Shown here: positions 1-10,488 of the stretch, piece after piece
Position numbering within the stretch: position 1 is the stretch's first letter
Layout of the letters: each line of letters starts with the position of its first letter
Source: Serratia silvae
Lineage (GTDB): Bacteria; Pseudomonadota; Gammaproteobacteria; Enterobacterales; Enterobacteriaceae
Direction: 5' to 3'
Assembly (NCBI RefSeq): GCF_023282985.1
Contig: NZ_JAGQDC010000004.1
Span: 62,001-126,000, forward strand
DNA length: 64,000 nt
Program-made: the position numbers and the translations under genes
The notes under the pieces: model-generated
What the model was told of the DNA's origin: nothing
Database searches by the model: none
What the model saw: the letters and a program-made list of their open reading frames with translations, nothing else

Positions 1-53
1 CCACGACAACTGGAATCACAATCCAGGGCTCTACCAACTGAGCTATAGCCACC
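1..53 (-). tRNA. hisR: tRNA-His (GTG), 5' part, cut by window edge
   Basis: Read on the minus strand, the 5' acceptor strand GGTGGC, the D-arm AGCTCAGTTGGTAGAGC and the anticodon loop TTGTGAT give anticodon GTG, so histidine. The 53 bases seen match what I remember of E. coli hisR. The T-arm and 3' acceptor lie left of the window. It sits downstream of argX in the same transcription unit, the E. coli order argX-hisR-leuT-proM. Confidence 0.95.
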
Positions 54-122
54 ATAACTACTTTATCTACTGCTTACTTCACGCGGTAATCATACCACCG
101 CAGCTCCTGCGCACAAAATTAA

Positions 123-199
<77 letters not shown>

Positions 200-220
200 G
201 TAGCGCCGTTTCGGGTGGGG

Positions 221-249
221 ATACTACGGTTTTATGCCCATCCTGTCTA
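221..249 (-). promoter_or_regulatory. Promoter of the argX-hisR tRNA operon
   Basis: On the minus strand there is a -35 TAGACA (244-249) and a -10 TAGTAT (221-226) separated by exactly 17 bp. A C-rich discriminator (CCCCACCC) follows. GC-rich discriminators are typical of stringently controlled stable-RNA promoters. The position, about 20 bp upstream of the tRNA, agrees. The start site itself is inferred. Confidence 0.7.
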
Positions 250-334
250 GTGCTTTTTCTCAGAAATGTTGAGTTCGCTGACCCTTTGCTCACTCTTGCA
301 GCAGAAAGGGCCCGGCAAGGCTCTTTTCTTAAGC

Positions 335-1738
335 TTAGCGCTGACTTTCTGTCCGCTTTTCAGGCTGATGATGAACTTTGTGCATACCGAATACAAAGTA
401 GCACAGGCTCACCGCAGCCAGGAAAATCATCCCCACCACCAACGAAATCCGCGTATCCGGATTGATCCCCATGCCAACCAGCACACAAATCAGGAAAGCG
501 ATGGTCAGGTAGTTCATGTAAGGAAACATAAATGACTTGAAGCTGTGTGTCTTCATCGCTTCTTTATGGGCACGGCGGAAGTAGATCTGGCTGATCAGCA
601 CCACAAACCACGGCATCATGCCCGGCAGCACGCTGGCGCTGTAGACATAGACGAACACCTGCTGAGGATTGGGGATAACGTAGTTCAGCGCCGATCCCAC
701 CAACAGGCAAATAATTGTGATGGCGATACAGTTGACCGGCACGCCGCTGGCGGAAAGCCTGGTCAATGCCACAGGCAGTTGGCGGTTCTTGGCCAAGGCA
801 TAGAGCATGCGGCCGCCGCTATACATGCCGCTGTTGCAGCCGGAGAGCGCGGCGGTCAGCACCACAAAGTTGATGATACCGGCGGCGGCGACGATACCAA
901 TCTTGGCAAAAGTCAGCACAAACGGGCTGCCAGCGGTGCCGATGCCGTTCCACGGGAAGATGGTGACAATCACGAAGATGGCCCCGACATAGAAAATCAG
1001 AATGCGCCAAAGGATGTTGTTGATCGCACGTTTAAGCGTCACCTGCGGGTTTTTGGCTTCCCCGGCGGTAATGCCGACCAGTTCAACCCCTTGGTAAGAA
1101 GCCACAACGATACACAGGGCGAACAGGAAGCCTTTCCAGCCACCGGCAAAGAAGCCGCCATGAGCCGTCAGGTTGGCAAAGCCCGTCGGCTGCCCGCCGT
1201 TACCGAAGCCGAAGAAGATCACCCCTAAGCCCACCAGGATCATCACGATAATGGTGGTGACCTTAATCATGGCAAACCAGAACTCCAGCTCACCGTACAG
1301 GCGCACCGCCGCCAGGTTGGCTAACGCGACCATAGCTACCGCAATTAACGCAGGCAACCACTGCGGTATCTCTGGGAACCAAAACTGCACATAGACACCG
1401 ATAGCCGTGATTTCCGATATTCCCACAGCGAGCCACATAAACCAATAGCCCCAAGCGGTGAGATAGCCGAAAAAGGGGTTCATGTATTTGTGCGCATAGA
1501 CGGCGAAAGAGCCCGCCACCGGCTCCAGGAACAGCATCTCCCCCATCGAACGCATGATGAAGAATACAAACAGGCCGGCGATGATATAGGCCAGCAGCAC
1601 CGAAGGCCCGGCCCATTTCAACGTACTGGCCGATCCCATAAACAGACCCACGCCAATCGTGCCACCCAGGGCGATCAGCTCTATATGTCGCGCTTCTAAC
1701 CCGCGATGTAAACCCGGTGGCTTTTCTTTGCTTGCCAT
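335..1738 (-). CDS. yifK: Threonine/serine permease YifK (ThrP)
   Basis: A 467-residue amino-acid/proton symporter of the AAT subfamily of the APC superfamily, inner membrane. Sequence signs are the first-helix glycine-rich motif [11 protein letters not shown] near residue 25, about 12 hydrophobic segments and a short basic C-terminal tail ([10 protein letters not shown]). E. coli YifK is 461 residues and imports threonine and serine. The gene lies between wecG and argX, exactly as in E. coli. The ATG has GAGGAT just upstream. The leader contains ACAACAT about 25 nt before the start, resembling a GcvB sRNA target (see separate entry). Function is assigned by family and synteny. Confidence 0.93.
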   Translation of the reverse strand: MASKEKPPGLHRGLEARHIELIALGGTIGVGLFMGSASTLKWAGPSVLLAYIIAGLFVFFIMRSMGEMLFLEPVAGSFAVYAHKYMNPFFGYLTAWGYWFMWLAVGISEITAIGVYVQFWFPEIPQWLPALIAVAMVALANLAAVRLYGELEFWFAMIKVTTIIVMILVGLGVIFFGFGNGGQPTGFANLTAHGGFFAGGWKGFLFALCIVVASYQGVELVGITAGEAKNPQVTLKRAINNILWRILIFYVGAIFVIVTIFPWNGIGTAGSPFVLTFAKIGIVAAAGIINFVVLTAALSGCNSGMYSGGRMLYALAKNRQLPVALTRLSASGVPVNCIAITIICLLVGSALNYVIPNPQQVFVYVYSASVLPGMMPWFVVLISQIYFRRAHKEAMKTHSFKSFMFPYMNYLTIAFLICVLVGMGINPDTRISLVVGMIFLAAVSLCYFVFGMHKVHHQPEKRTESQR

Positions 1739-2051
1739 AAATCCTCAGTCATATTTTTTATGATGTTGTTTGCCTGCCGATCGGTGCCGGTCATTATTGT
1801 TTTAGACAAGTTGAGTGTAATTCATCCCCCGCCGGGCAAAACGGAACTTAAGGAGTCATCCGCACAATTTAATTGCGGGGAAGTGCCGCTGCGGCCTGGG
1901 GAAATTTTCGGGCGCTATGGTTTCGCATTTTGCCGCCATAAGCAAACCGCAAATTAAAACCTTATGGAATAAGTGACGAGGGAATGATTAACCGAGGTTA
2001 TAGCTTTGACCACGTTATGGCCGATAGGGAGATTATTTGCGCAAGACAGAC
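1739..2051 (-). other. Intergenic region wecG-yifK (yifK leader)
   Basis: About 310 bp between the hairpin after wecG and the yifK start. I see no convincing gene on either strand; the short plus-strand frame at 1760-1957 has no ribosome site. It should contain the yifK promoter and leader, but I could not pick a convincing -35/-10 pair. Confidence 0.5.
1763..1769 (-). promoter_or_regulatory. Putative GcvB sRNA binding site in yifK leader
   Basis: The minus-strand leader has ACAACAT about 25 nt upstream of the yifK ATG. This matches 7 of 8 bases of the CACAACAT motif targeted by the R1 region of GcvB. yifK is a reported GcvB target in Salmonella, which is why I looked. The short match alone is weak evidence. 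Confidence 0.4.
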
Positions 2052-2079
2052 GCTGGAGCAACGGAGGGGCTGCTCCAGC
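2052..2079 (-). terminator. Hairpin after wecG (probable end of ECA operon)
   Basis: A perfect 9-bp stem (GCTGGAGCA/TGCTCCAGC) with a 10-nt loop begins 8 bp after the wecG stop codon. No U-run follows, so it may be an mRNA-stabilising or Rho-assisted end rather than a classic intrinsic terminator. Confidence 0.5.
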
Positions 2080-2086
2080 CGAAGGA

Positions 2087-2833
2087 TCACATCTTGCCGG
2101 TATAGTAATAACCGACGAACTTGAGTAGCCGAAGTTGGCGGCGAATACGGCTCGGCTGGCTGAGCAGGCGGTAGAGCCACTCCAGACCGAGATTCTGCCA
2201 CACCTTGGGCGCACGCTTCACATGGCCGGTAAACACGTCATAGGTGCCGCCTACCCCCATATACAGCGCCTGTGGATGAACCTTGCGGCAATCCCGCATC
2301 AGAATTTCCTGCTTTGGCGATCCCATTGCCACGGTCACGATCGCCGCGCCGCTGGCGCTAATGCGTGCAAACAGCGCATCCCGCTGTTCCGGCTTGAAGT
2401 AGCCATCCTGGCTACCCACCAGATTCACATTCCATTGGCTACGCAGCTTCTGCTCGGTCTCTGCCAGCACCGAAGGCTTGCCGCCAACCAGAAACACCGG
2501 CGTGCCTTCCTGACCGGCGCGCTGCATCATGGCTTCCCACAGATCGGCCCCGGCCACGCGAGACACCTCCGCGCCAGGATACTTGCGGCGGATGGAGCGC
2601 ACCATGCTGATGCCGTCGGCATATTTGTACTCCGCCTCATCCAACAGGGCATGTAGCGCCGGATCGGTTTCTGCATTGAGGATTTTTTCGGCGTTCATCG
2701 CCACCAGGGTACCTTGCTTTACCCTGCCACCGTCGAACAGAAAATCCATGCACTGCGCCATGCTGCGAAACCCCCACAGGCTGAAACCACGCAGCTCATA
2801 CGTGGGAACCGAAATATTTGCTTCCATTGTCAC
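2087..2833 (-). CDS. wecG: UDP-ManNAcA transferase WecG (ECA lipid II synthase)
   Basis: 248 residues, WecG/TagA/CpsF glycosyltransferase family (E. coli 246). It transfers ManNAcA from UDP-ManNAcA onto undecaprenyl-PP-GlcNAc to form ECA lipid II at the cytoplasmic face. Family signs are [10 protein letters not shown]-type sequence near residue 167 ([14 protein letters not shown]) and [11 protein letters not shown] near 194. It is the last gene of the ECA operon, 2 bp after wzyE, and is followed by a hairpin. The start is MTMEANIS; the second Met is an equally possible start. Confidence 0.95.
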   Translation of the reverse strand: MTMEANISVPTYELRGFSLWGFRSMAQCMDFLFDGGRVKQGTLVAMNAEKILNAETDPALHALLDEAEYKYADGISMVRSIRRKYPGAEVSRVAGADLWEAMMQRAGQEGTPVFLVGGKPSVLAETEQKLRSQWNVNLVGSQDGYFKPEQRDALFARISASGAAIVTVAMGSPKQEILMRDCRKVHPQALYMGVGGTYDVFTGHVKRAPKVWQNLGLEWLYRLLSQPSRIRRQLRLLKFVGYYYTGKM

Positions 2834-2835
2834 AG

Positions 2836-4203
2836 TTACCTTGGCACAAGGGAGTTGGCAACGGGGGCCAACGCACGCTTGCGCATCATTCGAGTCTTGA
2901 TAAGCCCGGCAGCATCAAACAGCCAGTACAGTAATTTTGCCAATACCAGGCAGGCACCAAAAATGATGCAGAAGAACACCACGCGTGAGACAAAAGAATC
3001 TACCCCCTCACGCGCCAGCACGATGATATTAAACACCGCGCCAAAACAGAATCCTTGCAAAATCGCCGCCTTAAAGCGGTTCCGTTCACTTTTGCCCAGT
3101 TCATACAGCCAGTCGAACCACTTGATGATCAGGCCCACCACAATGGCGCCCAGCGGGATAAACAGCACCCCACCCATCACCACCAGCGAACCAATCAGCG
3201 TCGGGGAAATCGCCAGCCCAGAGTGGTTATCCAGCACTTCCCAGGTAAAGTAGTTGGCAGTATTCAGCACCAGCTCAGGCCGCCCCGGCCACAGCCAGGC
3301 AGGGATAAAGACATAGAAATCACGCACTATCGGGGCTAGCCCCTGGAAATCGATCTTGTCGTAATTTTGCAGCAACAGCCCCAGATTCTCCCACGGCGAG
3401 AAGGTATCACGGGTCAGATACAGGAAAGTGTAGAACGCTTCCGGGCCGCTGACGTCCAGGCTATAGCGCTTCAACGCCAGCCAGAACATGCCGACAATGC
3501 CGAAGACCCCGGCGGCTACCAGCATCCACAGCGAGATCCAGCCGCGCACAATGCCGATAAACAAGAATAGAGCGAAAGCGATGATGATATTGGCACGGGT
3601 ACCGCCTACGATCACGTAGGTCAGAATGCCAAACGCCACCGTGGCCGCCAGGAAGAAGAACCAGGCACGCAAATCCTGCTTAAGGAAATAGACCACCAGC
3701 ATCGCCGGGATAAAGAAGTAGAAGAAGCGCTTGAGCGCTACCCCTGAGACATCACTGGAGAAAATCTGGCTGTAGGAGTTGAGCTTGAACAGCAGGAAGC
3801 CGTTCTGCATAAAGAAGATGCCCACGGTGCCGATCGCCACCAGCGCCAGCAATATCCAGGTGATATGCGTCTCTACCCGGTTCATGGTGAACACTGGCTT
3901 ATGCGGCTGGCTGCTACGCTTACGCAACCGCGTCTTGTAGCTGACGTAGTAAATCGCGTAGAAGGCGGTGGCAGAAAGAATGGCATACAGCAGGAACTCA
4001 ACCGGCACCACGGCCACGTCAAACTGGAACACCAGCAGGCAGGTCAGCGGGAAGCCAAAGTAAAACGTCAGCAGATAGAGCAAGGAAAAGAAGACGTTAA
4101 AGTTGAAGCGGACGCGCCGAAACTCCTGATAGGTCAGAGTCAGCACAAACAGCGCCCCGATCAGGTAGACGACAAACAACCCGCCAAACTGTGCCAGCGT
4201 CAT
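2836..4203 (-). CDS. wzyE: ECA polymerase WzyE
   Basis: A 455-residue multispanning inner-membrane protein (E. coli about 450), with roughly eleven hydrophobic segments and the largest hydrophilic loop in the last third. Wzy polymerases join ECA trisaccharide repeat units on undecaprenyl-PP at the periplasmic face. Like other Wzy proteins it has few recognisable motifs, so the call rests on length, topology and position between wecF and wecG. Its ATG overlaps the wecF stop codon (4200-4203), consistent with translational coupling. Confidence 0.93.
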   Translation of the reverse strand: MTLAQFGGLFVVYLIGALFVLTLTYQEFRRVRFNFNVFFSLLYLLTFYFGFPLTCLLVFQFDVAVVPVEFLLYAILSATAFYAIYYVSYKTRLRKRSSQPHKPVFTMNRVETHITWILLALVAIGTVGIFFMQNGFLLFKLNSYSQIFSSDVSGVALKRFFYFFIPAMLVVYFLKQDLRAWFFFLAATVAFGILTYVIVGGTRANIIIAFALFLFIGIVRGWISLWMLVAAGVFGIVGMFWLALKRYSLDVSGPEAFYTFLYLTRDTFSPWENLGLLLQNYDKIDFQGLAPIVRDFYVFIPAWLWPGRPELVLNTANYFTWEVLDNHSGLAISPTLIGSLVVMGGVLFIPLGAIVVGLIIKWFDWLYELGKSERNRFKAAILQGFCFGAVFNIIVLAREGVDSFVSRVVFFCIIFGACLVLAKLLYWLFDAAGLIKTRMMRKRALAPVANSLVPR

Positions 4204-5285
4204 GGGTTTTCCCCCGCCGCCAGCGCCAATGCCTGCTGCCAGCCATCCACGTAGTTCGGATTGAAAAAGGCGATGGACTGCTTATCCAGCGTTGCCAGTT
4301 GGCGCTGTGATTCGCGTACCACCGCTTCGTCCAACGAATCGCCATAGAACAGCACCGGTAGATGCTGCTCGGCCAGGTCTTGCCAGAACGGGTTCTTGCG
4401 GCTGAGCACAAAAGGCACGCCAAACTGGATCAACAGGCACAGCGTACCGATCCCCTGCTGGCGGTCGAAAATGAAGTAGCCGAGATCGCACTCACGCAGG
4501 ATATTGAGATAATCGTCAAACGCCACCTGCTGGGTCAGCAGTTGCAGATTCTGTTCGGGGAACAGCTTCAGGCCCGCTGCGCGCACCTGGGCAATATAGG
4601 CGTCGTTATTGGCCGGATAGCCCATCGGCAAAATCACCCGCACCTTGTCACCAAATTGCTGATGGATCGCCTGCAACGCCTCAATATGGCGGTTGGTGGT
4701 ATCGCCAGAGTTGCCCACCAGGATGGTCATCGGCCCAGCCAGGTTCTTTTCGACTTCAATACCTGTCAAAGCAGGGTCCATCCGCGTCGGGAAATACAGC
4801 AGCGAGGCCGGAACGCGCGCGTGCCGCTGCTGGTAATGGATCAGGTCGCCTCGGGTGGCAAACACGTGGCCAACCCGCCCTTGGGCAATGCGGCGCAGCA
4901 CGTAGAACAGGCGATATTTCCAACTGGTGGCGTTTTCATACAGATCGGCCCCCCAGATATGCCAGCTCACCTGGCGCGACTTGATCTTGCCACTCAGCAA
5001 GGCCAACCACAGCGCCGCGTTAAACTGACCATGCAGGAACAGGCGGGTATCACGGTTGGCCTTGGCACGGGCAATCACTGCCTCTGCAAGGCTCTTTTTG
5101 CCGGGGAAAGCCTCGATGGTCAGTTTGGGAAAGTGGCCCAACGCGGCCACGTCTTTGGCTGCTACCATGAAGTGACACACTTGTTCTGCGGGCAGGCGTT
5201 CGGCCAGCACGTCATTAAAGAAGCGCAGCACCGTCTGATTATGATGCGGGATATCAGATCCCAGTACGTGGATTAGTATGGTCAT
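4200..5285 (-). CDS. wecF: TDP-Fuc4NAc:lipid II Fuc4NAc transferase WecF
   Basis: 361 residues (E. coli 359). A cytoplasmic or membrane-associated glycosyltransferase (GT56) that adds Fuc4NAc to lipid II to give lipid III, the complete ECA repeat unit. It begins [16 protein letters not shown], typical of the family, and contains [10 protein letters not shown] near residue 195. The gene overlaps wzxE upstream and wzyE downstream by 4 bp each. Confidence 0.95.
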   Translation of the reverse strand: MTILIHVLGSDIPHHNQTVLRFFNDVLAERLPAEQVCHFMVAAKDVAALGHFPKLTIEAFPGKKSLAEAVIARAKANRDTRLFLHGQFNAALWLALLSGKIKSRQVSWHIWGADLYENATSWKYRLFYVLRRIAQGRVGHVFATRGDLIHYQQRHARVPASLLYFPTRMDPALTGIEVEKNLAGPMTILVGNSGDTTNRHIEALQAIHQQFGDKVRVILPMGYPANNDAYIAQVRAAGLKLFPEQNLQLLTQQVAFDDYLNILRECDLGYFIFDRQQGIGTLCLLIQFGVPFVLSRKNPFWQDLAEQHLPVLFYGDSLDEAVVRESQRQLATLDKQSIAFFNPNYVDGWQQALALAAGENP

Positions 5286-6532
5286 ACTCGTCTACGATAA
5301 AGAATAAATACGCAGCTACAGAGCGCAAAATACACGATGTAGGTTGCCATATAAGCCTGTGCCGCCCCCAATGCGCCGTGCAGCGGGATCAGCCAGTGCG
5401 AGAACAGCGTCAGCAAGGCGAACTGGCTGACCTCTGCCAGAATATAAAAACGTAGCGACGCCTTGGCGATCACCAGGTAACCGAAGACGTAGGCCCCAAC
5501 TTTCAGCACGTCCCCCACCAGTTGCCAGGCAAACAGATCGCGCATGGCAACGAACTTCTCAGAGAACAGCAGCCAGATGGCGAAGTCACGCAGCAGCCAG
5601 ACAGTAAAGCTGGCAGCGGCGACCGCAGGCAGCACAAACTTCAGCGAGCGCACGATCTCCCGCGAAATGGCGCTTTTCTCTTGCAAACGCGATAGCGTTG
5701 GCAGCAGATAAACGGTGAACGAAGCGGTAATAAACTGCAGGTAGGCATCAGAGATACTGCTCACCCCTTGCCAGATCCCCACTTCGTCCCAACCATAATG
5801 TTCCGCCAACAGATTACGCATCATTACATAGGCGACCGGCAAGGTCACGGAGGTGATCAGCGCCATCAGGGTAAACTTACCGAGATGGCTGGCGAGCGCT
5901 TTATCCCAGGCCAGCGCCAGATAGCGCAGCGGCAGCGCCTTGCGCCGCCACAGCATGAAACCGGCAGGCAGCACGACCAAGGCAGGAACCAGAGCCAGCC
6001 CGGCCAACGCACCTTCATAACCGCCCAGCTTAAAGCACAGCGTAAAGGCCACCACGCCGATCAGGCTACCGGCGATCACCGCCAGGGCGTTACCCATCGC
6101 ATCGCGATAACCTTTGAGGATCGCCAGAAACAGGTTGGCGTAGGCAATCCCCATCTGGATAAACGCCACCGCCCGCACCACGTTCACATAGTCGCCATGG
6201 CCAAACAGCCCACGGCTGATCGGTTCGGCGGCGAACAAGAACACCAGCGCCAGCAGGGTTGAGAAGCCCAGCACGATGCTGGATGCGGTACCCACCGCCA
6301 TCCGCAACCGCTGCGGATCCTGATGGTACTCCGCCACATACTTGGTGATACCGTTAAAAATCCCGGCACCCGACAGCACGCCCAGCACGGTGATCAACTG
6401 ACGGAAGTTACCCGCCTGCCCGACCCCGCTGGGGCCGAAGGCCACCGCCAGCATTTTTACCACCAGCAACCCCACGCCGATCTTGATCAGCGTGGAGCCT
6501 GCGGTCCAAATCGATGCTTTTGCCAGCGACAT
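5282..6532 (-). CDS. wzxE: Lipid III flippase WzxE
   Basis: A 416-residue polytopic inner-membrane protein (E. coli 416) with about twelve hydrophobic segments, polysaccharide exporter (Wzx) family. It moves undecaprenyl-PP-linked ECA trisaccharide from the inner to the outer leaflet. It begins [19 protein letters not shown], matching the family start. It lies 1 bp after wecE and overlaps wecF by 4 bp. Confidence 0.95.
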   Translation of the reverse strand: MSLAKASIWTAGSTLIKIGVGLLVVKMLAVAFGPSGVGQAGNFRQLITVLGVLSGAGIFNGITKYVAEYHQDPQRLRMAVGTASSIVLGFSTLLALVFLFAAEPISRGLFGHGDYVNVVRAVAFIQMGIAYANLFLAILKGYRDAMGNALAVIAGSLIGVVAFTLCFKLGGYEGALAGLALVPALVVLPAGFMLWRRKALPLRYLALAWDKALASHLGKFTLMALITSVTLPVAYVMMRNLLAEHYGWDEVGIWQGVSSISDAYLQFITASFTVYLLPTLSRLQEKSAISREIVRSLKFVLPAVAAASFTVWLLRDFAIWLLFSEKFVAMRDLFAWQLVGDVLKVGAYVFGYLVIAKASLRFYILAEVSQFALLTLFSHWLIPLHGALGAAQAYMATYIVYFALCSCVFILYRRRV

Positions 6533-6533
6533 A

Positions 6534-7664
6534 TCAGGCGAAGAAGCTCAGGATGGTATTGATCACCGTGCGTTGATTGACGTCTGACATGTTAAAGAAC
6601 AGCGGCAGACGCACCAGGCGCTCGCTCTCTTTGGTCGTGAAGCGGTCTTCGCCGGAGAAACGGCCAAACTTCTCACCCGCTGGGCAGGCATGCAGTGGGA
6701 TGTAGTGGAACACCGACATGATTTCGGCTTCTTTCAGGTAGTCGATAAACGCGGTGCGATCCTGCACGTCTTTCAGCTTAATGTAGAACATATGGGCGTT
6801 ATGTACGCAGTTGGCCGGAATGGTCGGCAAGGCGATACGCCCCGCAGCCGCCAACGGTTTGAACGCATCGTAATAGTTCTGCCACAGCTTCAGGCGGCGC
6901 TGGTTGATCGGCTCGGCGGCTTCCAGTTGCGCCCACAGATAAGCGGCTTGTAGATCTGACATCAGATAGCTGGAACCAATATCGCGCCAGGTATATTTGT
7001 CCACCTGACCACGGAAGAACTGGCTGCGGTTGGTGCCTTTTTCACGGATCACTTCGGCACGATCGATCAGGGCCGGGTCGTTAATCAGCGTCGCGCCACC
7101 TTCACCGCCAGCGGTGTAGTTTTTGGTCTCATGGAAGCTGAAGCAGCCGATATGGCCGATGGTCCCCAAGGCTTTGCCTTTATAGGTCGACATTACGCCC
7201 TGCGCAGCATCTTCTACCACCATCAGGTTGTACTTCTTCGCCAACGCCATGATGGTGTCCATTTCGCAGGCAACGCCAGCGTAATGCACCGGTACGATGG
7301 CACGGGTTTTATCGGTGATCGCCGCTTCAATCTTGGTTTCATCGATGTTCATGGTGTCTGGACGCAGATCGACAAACACCACCACCGCACCGCGCAACAC
7401 AAAGGCGTTAGCGGTGGATACAAAGGTGTAGCTCGGCATGATCACTTCATCACCTGGCTGGATGTCCAGCAGGATGGCGGCCATTTCCAGTGACGCGGTG
7501 CAAGACGGCGTCAGCAGCACTTTCGGGCAGCCGAAATGCTGTTCCATCCACTGCTGGCAGCGACGGGTAAAACCACCGTCCCCACAGAGTTTGCCGCTAT
7601 TCATCGCAGCCTGCATGTAATCGAGTTCTGTGCCAACAACCGGTGGAGCGTTAAATGGGATCAT
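6534..7664 (-). CDS. wecE: dTDP-4-amino-4,6-dideoxygalactose transaminase WecE
   Basis: 376 residues, DegT/DnrJ/EryC1 aminotransferase family (E. coli 376). Using PLP and glutamate it converts dTDP-4-keto-6-deoxyglucose to dTDP-Fuc4N. The PLP lysine lies in FSFHETKNYTAGGEGG near residue 180, and VEDAAQG near 158 is the conserved aspartate motif. The start overlaps the wecD stop by 14 bp. Confidence 0.96.
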   Translation of the reverse strand: MIPFNAPPVVGTELDYMQAAMNSGKLCGDGGFTRRCQQWMEQHFGCPKVLLTPSCTASLEMAAILLDIQPGDEVIMPSYTFVSTANAFVLRGAVVVFVDLRPDTMNIDETKIEAAITDKTRAIVPVHYAGVACEMDTIMALAKKYNLMVVEDAAQGVMSTYKGKALGTIGHIGCFSFHETKNYTAGGEGGATLINDPALIDRAEVIREKGTNRSQFFRGQVDKYTWRDIGSSYLMSDLQAAYLWAQLEAAEPINQRRLKLWQNYYDAFKPLAAAGRIALPTIPANCVHNAHMFYIKLKDVQDRTAFIDYLKEAEIMSVFHYIPLHACPAGEKFGRFSGEDRFTTKESERLVRLPLFFNMSDVNQRTVINTILSFFA

Positions 7665-8370
7665 GTAAACCTCTATAGAACCAATACGCGGTGCTTTCTA
7701 GGATGGCACCGTGCCGTTGATAGAGCCGTAACGCGGCAATATTACTTATCTGAGTCGCGATCCGCAGGCGCTGCAGCCGTTGCTGCTGGCACCAGGCAAT
7801 CGCGGCAGTCATCAGCCGAGAACCGGTCCTTTTACCTTGTACACCCGGGAATGCCGCCAACAGGCCGATACGCGCTTCTTGCTGGCCGATATCACGCAAG
7901 CTGACAAACCCTTCTGGCTCCCCATCGCTGCCCAGCACTAGCAGGCATTGATGGTCAAACGTTCCCAGCACCGCTTTTTCAATCCAGGTGGCGTAAAAAC
8001 GCCCGCTGTCCTGCGGCTGATACCAAGGCGCACGAAAACGGCTGGCGGCAAAAACCTTGGCCGCCACCGTACGCAGCAGTGGAATATCATCAGGCTGGGC
8101 GATGCGGATGGCCGGTAAATCTAATGCACAATCCGTGCCAATCGCCAGGGCAAAGTCTACTTCGCCCTCTACCAGCCGAAATCCCACACCAGCCAAGCCA
8201 TCGGCCAAATCCAGGCGCTGGGCCGGGATCTTGGCCTGAACCAGCGCAAACGCATCCAGTTCGGCTGCCGTCAGCGCAGGAGCCGCATCGTCAAAATGCA
8301 GCTTGGCGCAGGTGAGTTGGAAATACTCGCTTTCCCAGCCCAAAGGCTCAATATTGGCGTGGACGGACAT
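7651..8370 (-). CDS. wecD: dTDP-fucosamine acetyltransferase WecD
   Basis: 239 residues from the start [14 protein letters not shown], which aligns with the E. coli protein start. A longer frame begins at 8397 but would extend further into rffH. GNAT-fold acetyltransferase: acetyl-CoA plus dTDP-Fuc4N gives dTDP-Fuc4NAc. The GNAT acetyl-CoA site is near residue 180 ([12 protein letters not shown]), followed by [20 protein letters not shown]. It overlaps rffH by 23 bp and wecE by 14 bp. Confidence 0.93.
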   Translation of the reverse strand: MSVHANIEPLGWESEYFQLTCAKLHFDDAAPALTAAELDAFALVQAKIPAQRLDLADGLAGVGFRLVEGEVDFALAIGTDCALDLPAIRIAQPDDIPLLRTVAAKVFAASRFRAPWYQPQDSGRFYATWIEKAVLGTFDHQCLLVLGSDGEPEGFVSLRDIGQQEARIGLLAAFPGVQGKRTGSRLMTAAIAWCQQQRLQRLRIATQISNIAALRLYQRHGAILESTAYWFYRGLHDPI

Positions 8371-9229
8371 GCAGTAAATCCAGTAAGTATTTGCCATAGC
8401 CGGTTTTGGCTAACGCCTGCGCCGAACGTCTTACGCCATCATCATCCAGCCAGCCGTTACGCCAGGCGATCTCTTCCAGACAGGCAACCTTGAACCCCTG
8501 ACGCTTCTCTACCGTCTGCACAAAGGTACTGGCTTCGATCAGGCTGTCGTGGGTGCCGGTATCAAGCCAGGCAAAGCCACGCCCCAGCAGCTCGACGCTC
8601 AGTTCGCCACGCTCCAGATACATCTGGTTGATGCTGGTGATTTCCAGCTCGCCGCGTTCGGATGGCTTCACCTGCTTGGCGAAATCCACCACCTGGTTGT
8701 CATAGAAATAGAGACCGGTGACCGCCCAGTTGGACTTCGGTTTCAGCGGTTTTTCTTCAATCGACAGTGCGCGGAAGTTATCGTCGAACTCCACTACACC
8801 AAAGCGCTCTGGGTCCATGACCTGGTAACCGAATACCGTGGCACCTTTCAGACCCTGAACCACGCTTTTCAGTTTCGGGCTGAAGCCCTGACCGAAGTAG
8901 ATATTGTCGCCCAGCACCAGGCAGCACGGCTCACCGCCGATAAACTCTTCGCCGATCAGGAAGGCCTGTGCCAACCCGTCCGGGCTCGGCTGTTCGGCGT
9001 AGCTGAGGTTGATGCCAAACTCTTCACCGCTGCCCAGCAAACGGCGAAACGAGGGCAGATCTTCGGGCGTAGAGATAATCAGAATATCGCGGATCCCGGC
9101 CAGCATCAGCACCGAGAGCGGATAGTAAATCATCGGTTTATCGTAAATGGGCAGCAATTGCTTGGAGACGCCGCGGGTGATCGGGTGTAAACGCGTCCCC
9201 GAACCGCCGGCTAGAATAATACCTTTCAT
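8348..9229 (-). CDS. rffH: Glucose-1-phosphate thymidylyltransferase RffH (RmlA2)
   Basis: 293 residues (E. coli 293) from ATG at 9229, with AGGAG 5 nt upstream; an in-frame GTG two codons earlier is less likely. It makes dTDP-glucose from dTTP and glucose-1-phosphate, the first step of the dTDP-Fuc4NAc branch. It has the nucleotidyltransferase signature GGSGTRLHP at residues 8-16 and the sugar-binding regions [11 protein letters not shown] and [10 protein letters not shown]. An ERIC element separates it from rffG upstream. Confidence 0.96.
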   Translation of the reverse strand: MKGIILAGGSGTRLHPITRGVSKQLLPIYDKPMIYYPLSVLMLAGIRDILIISTPEDLPSFRRLLGSGEEFGINLSYAEQPSPDGLAQAFLIGEEFIGGEPCCLVLGDNIYFGQGFSPKLKSVVQGLKGATVFGYQVMDPERFGVVEFDDNFRALSIEEKPLKPKSNWAVTGLYFYDNQVVDFAKQVKPSERGELEITSINQMYLERGELSVELLGRGFAWLDTGTHDSLIEASTFVQTVEKRQGFKVACLEEIAWRNGWLDDDGVRRSAQALAKTGYGKYLLDLLHVRPRQY

Positions 9230-9288
9230 CGTCACTCCTGACTCACCTTCGTTACGCGAAAGTTCTTTTTGCCATACGTTAAGTAAAC

Positions 9289-9415
9289 ATACCCAATAGA
9301 TTTCGAGTCACAGCCAGGCGGCAAGTACGTCAGTCCCCAGGAGCTTATAACATAATAAGTGACTGGGGTTGACGTTCGCAGCCAACAACGCTGTGGCTTG
9401 AAAGATGAAGGGTAT
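9289..9415. repeat. Full-length ERIC element (127 bp) inside the ECA operon
   Basis: An imperfect palindrome of 127 bp beginning ATACCC (9289-9294) and ending GGGTAT (9410-9415). The core CCCCAGGAGCTTA...AAGTGACTGGGG (9335-9368) matches the core used for the standard ERIC1R/ERIC2 primers, and the length equals the classical ERIC length. It sits directly against the TAA of rffG and is co-transcribed between rffG and rffH. ERIC hairpins in transcripts can act as RNase E processing or stability elements. Confidence 0.93.
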
Positions 9416-10488
9416 TACTGACTTAAGCCTAAACGTTCTCCTGCATAGGAACCGTCTTGCACGCGGCGCCACCAGGTTTCATTGTTCAGATACCAGGAAA
9501 CCGTCTTGCGGATGCCGCTTTCAAAGGTTTCCTGTGGGTGCCAACCCAGCTCACGTTCAATTTTGCCCGCATCGATGGCATAGCGCATATCGTGGCCAGG
9601 ACGATCTTTGACGTAGGTGATCAGATCGCGATATTTCGCCACGCCCTGCGGTTTGTTCGGTGCCAGCTCTTCCAACAGATCGCAGATGGTCTGTACCACT
9701 TCGATATTTTTGCGTTCGTTGTGGCCGCCGATGTTATAGGTTTCCCCAATCACGCCTTCCGTCACTACCTGATATAACGCCCGTGCGTGGTCTTCCACAA
9801 ACAGCCAGTCACGCACCTGTGCCCCATCACCGTAAACCGGCAGCGGTTTGCCGGAGATGGCATTGAGGATCACCAGCGGCACCAGCTTCTCTGGGAAGTG
9901 GTAAGGGCCGTAGTTGTTAGAGCAGTTGGTCACAACGGTTGGGAAACCGTAGGTACGCAGCCAGGCACGCACCAGGTGGTCACTCGATGCCTTGGAGGCT
10001 GAGTACGGGCTGCTTGGCGCGTAAGGCGTGGTTTCGGTAAACAGATCGTCGGTGCCGTGCAGGTCGCCATACACTTCATCGGTAGAGATATGATGGAAGC
10101 GGAAAGCCTGCTTTTTCTCTGCCGCCAGTGCCTGCCAATAATGGCGGGCGGCCTCCAGCATGGTGTAAGTGCCCACGATGTTGGTTTCGATAAAGGCCGC
10201 CGGGCCGTCGATAGAACGGTCAACGTGGCTTTCCGCCGCCAGGTGCATCACGAAATCCGGCTGGTACTGCGCAAATACGCGGTCCAAAGCGGCACGGTCG
10301 CAGATATCAACCTGCTCGAAAGCATAGCGTTCATTGTCAACCACACCGGCCAATGACTCCAGGTTACCGGCATAGGTGAGCTTATCAACCACCACCACGC
10401 TGTCGCGGGTCCCCTCGATGATATGTCTTACCACGGCAGAGCCGATAAATCCGGCACCACCGGTGACCAAAATACGTTTCAACGCCAA
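9415..10488 (-). CDS. rffG: dTDP-glucose 4,6-dehydratase RffG (RmlB2)
   Basis: 357 residues (E. coli RffG 355), extended SDR family. It converts dTDP-glucose to dTDP-4-keto-6-deoxyglucose. It has the NAD-binding [10 protein letters not shown] at residues 10-19, [10 protein letters not shown] near 135 with the dehydratase acid/base residues, and the YSASK catalytic Tyr/Lys pair near 162. It overlaps wecC by 10 bp. Its stop codon shares its first base with the end of an ERIC element. Confidence 0.96.
   Translation of the reverse strand: MALKRILVTGGAGFIGSAVVRHIIEGTRDSVVVVDKLTYAGNLESLAGVVDNERYAFEQVDICDRAALDRVFAQYQPDFVMHLAAESHVDRSIDGPAAFIETNIVGTYTMLEAARHYWQALAAEKKQAFRFHHISTDEVYGDLHGTDDLFTETTPYAPSSPYSASKASSDHLVRAWLRTYGFPTVVTNCSNNYGPYHFPEKLVPLVILNAISGKPLPVYGDGAQVRDWLFVEDHARALYQVVTEGVIGETYNIGGHNERKNIEVVQTICDLLEELAPNKPQGVAKYRDLITYVKDRPGHDMRYAIDAGKIERELGWHPQETFESGIRKTVSWYLNNETWWRRVQDGSYAGERLGLSQ

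Noticed and set aside
545-1228. 227-aa plus-strand ORF
   Set aside because: Antisense to yifK; low-complexity His/Gln/Asp-rich product typical of shadow frames in GC-rich genes.
9335-9368. Palindrome between rffG and rffH as a simple intrinsic terminator
   Set aside because: It is the core of a full-length ERIC element; a terminator in mid-operon would also silence the distal ECA genes.
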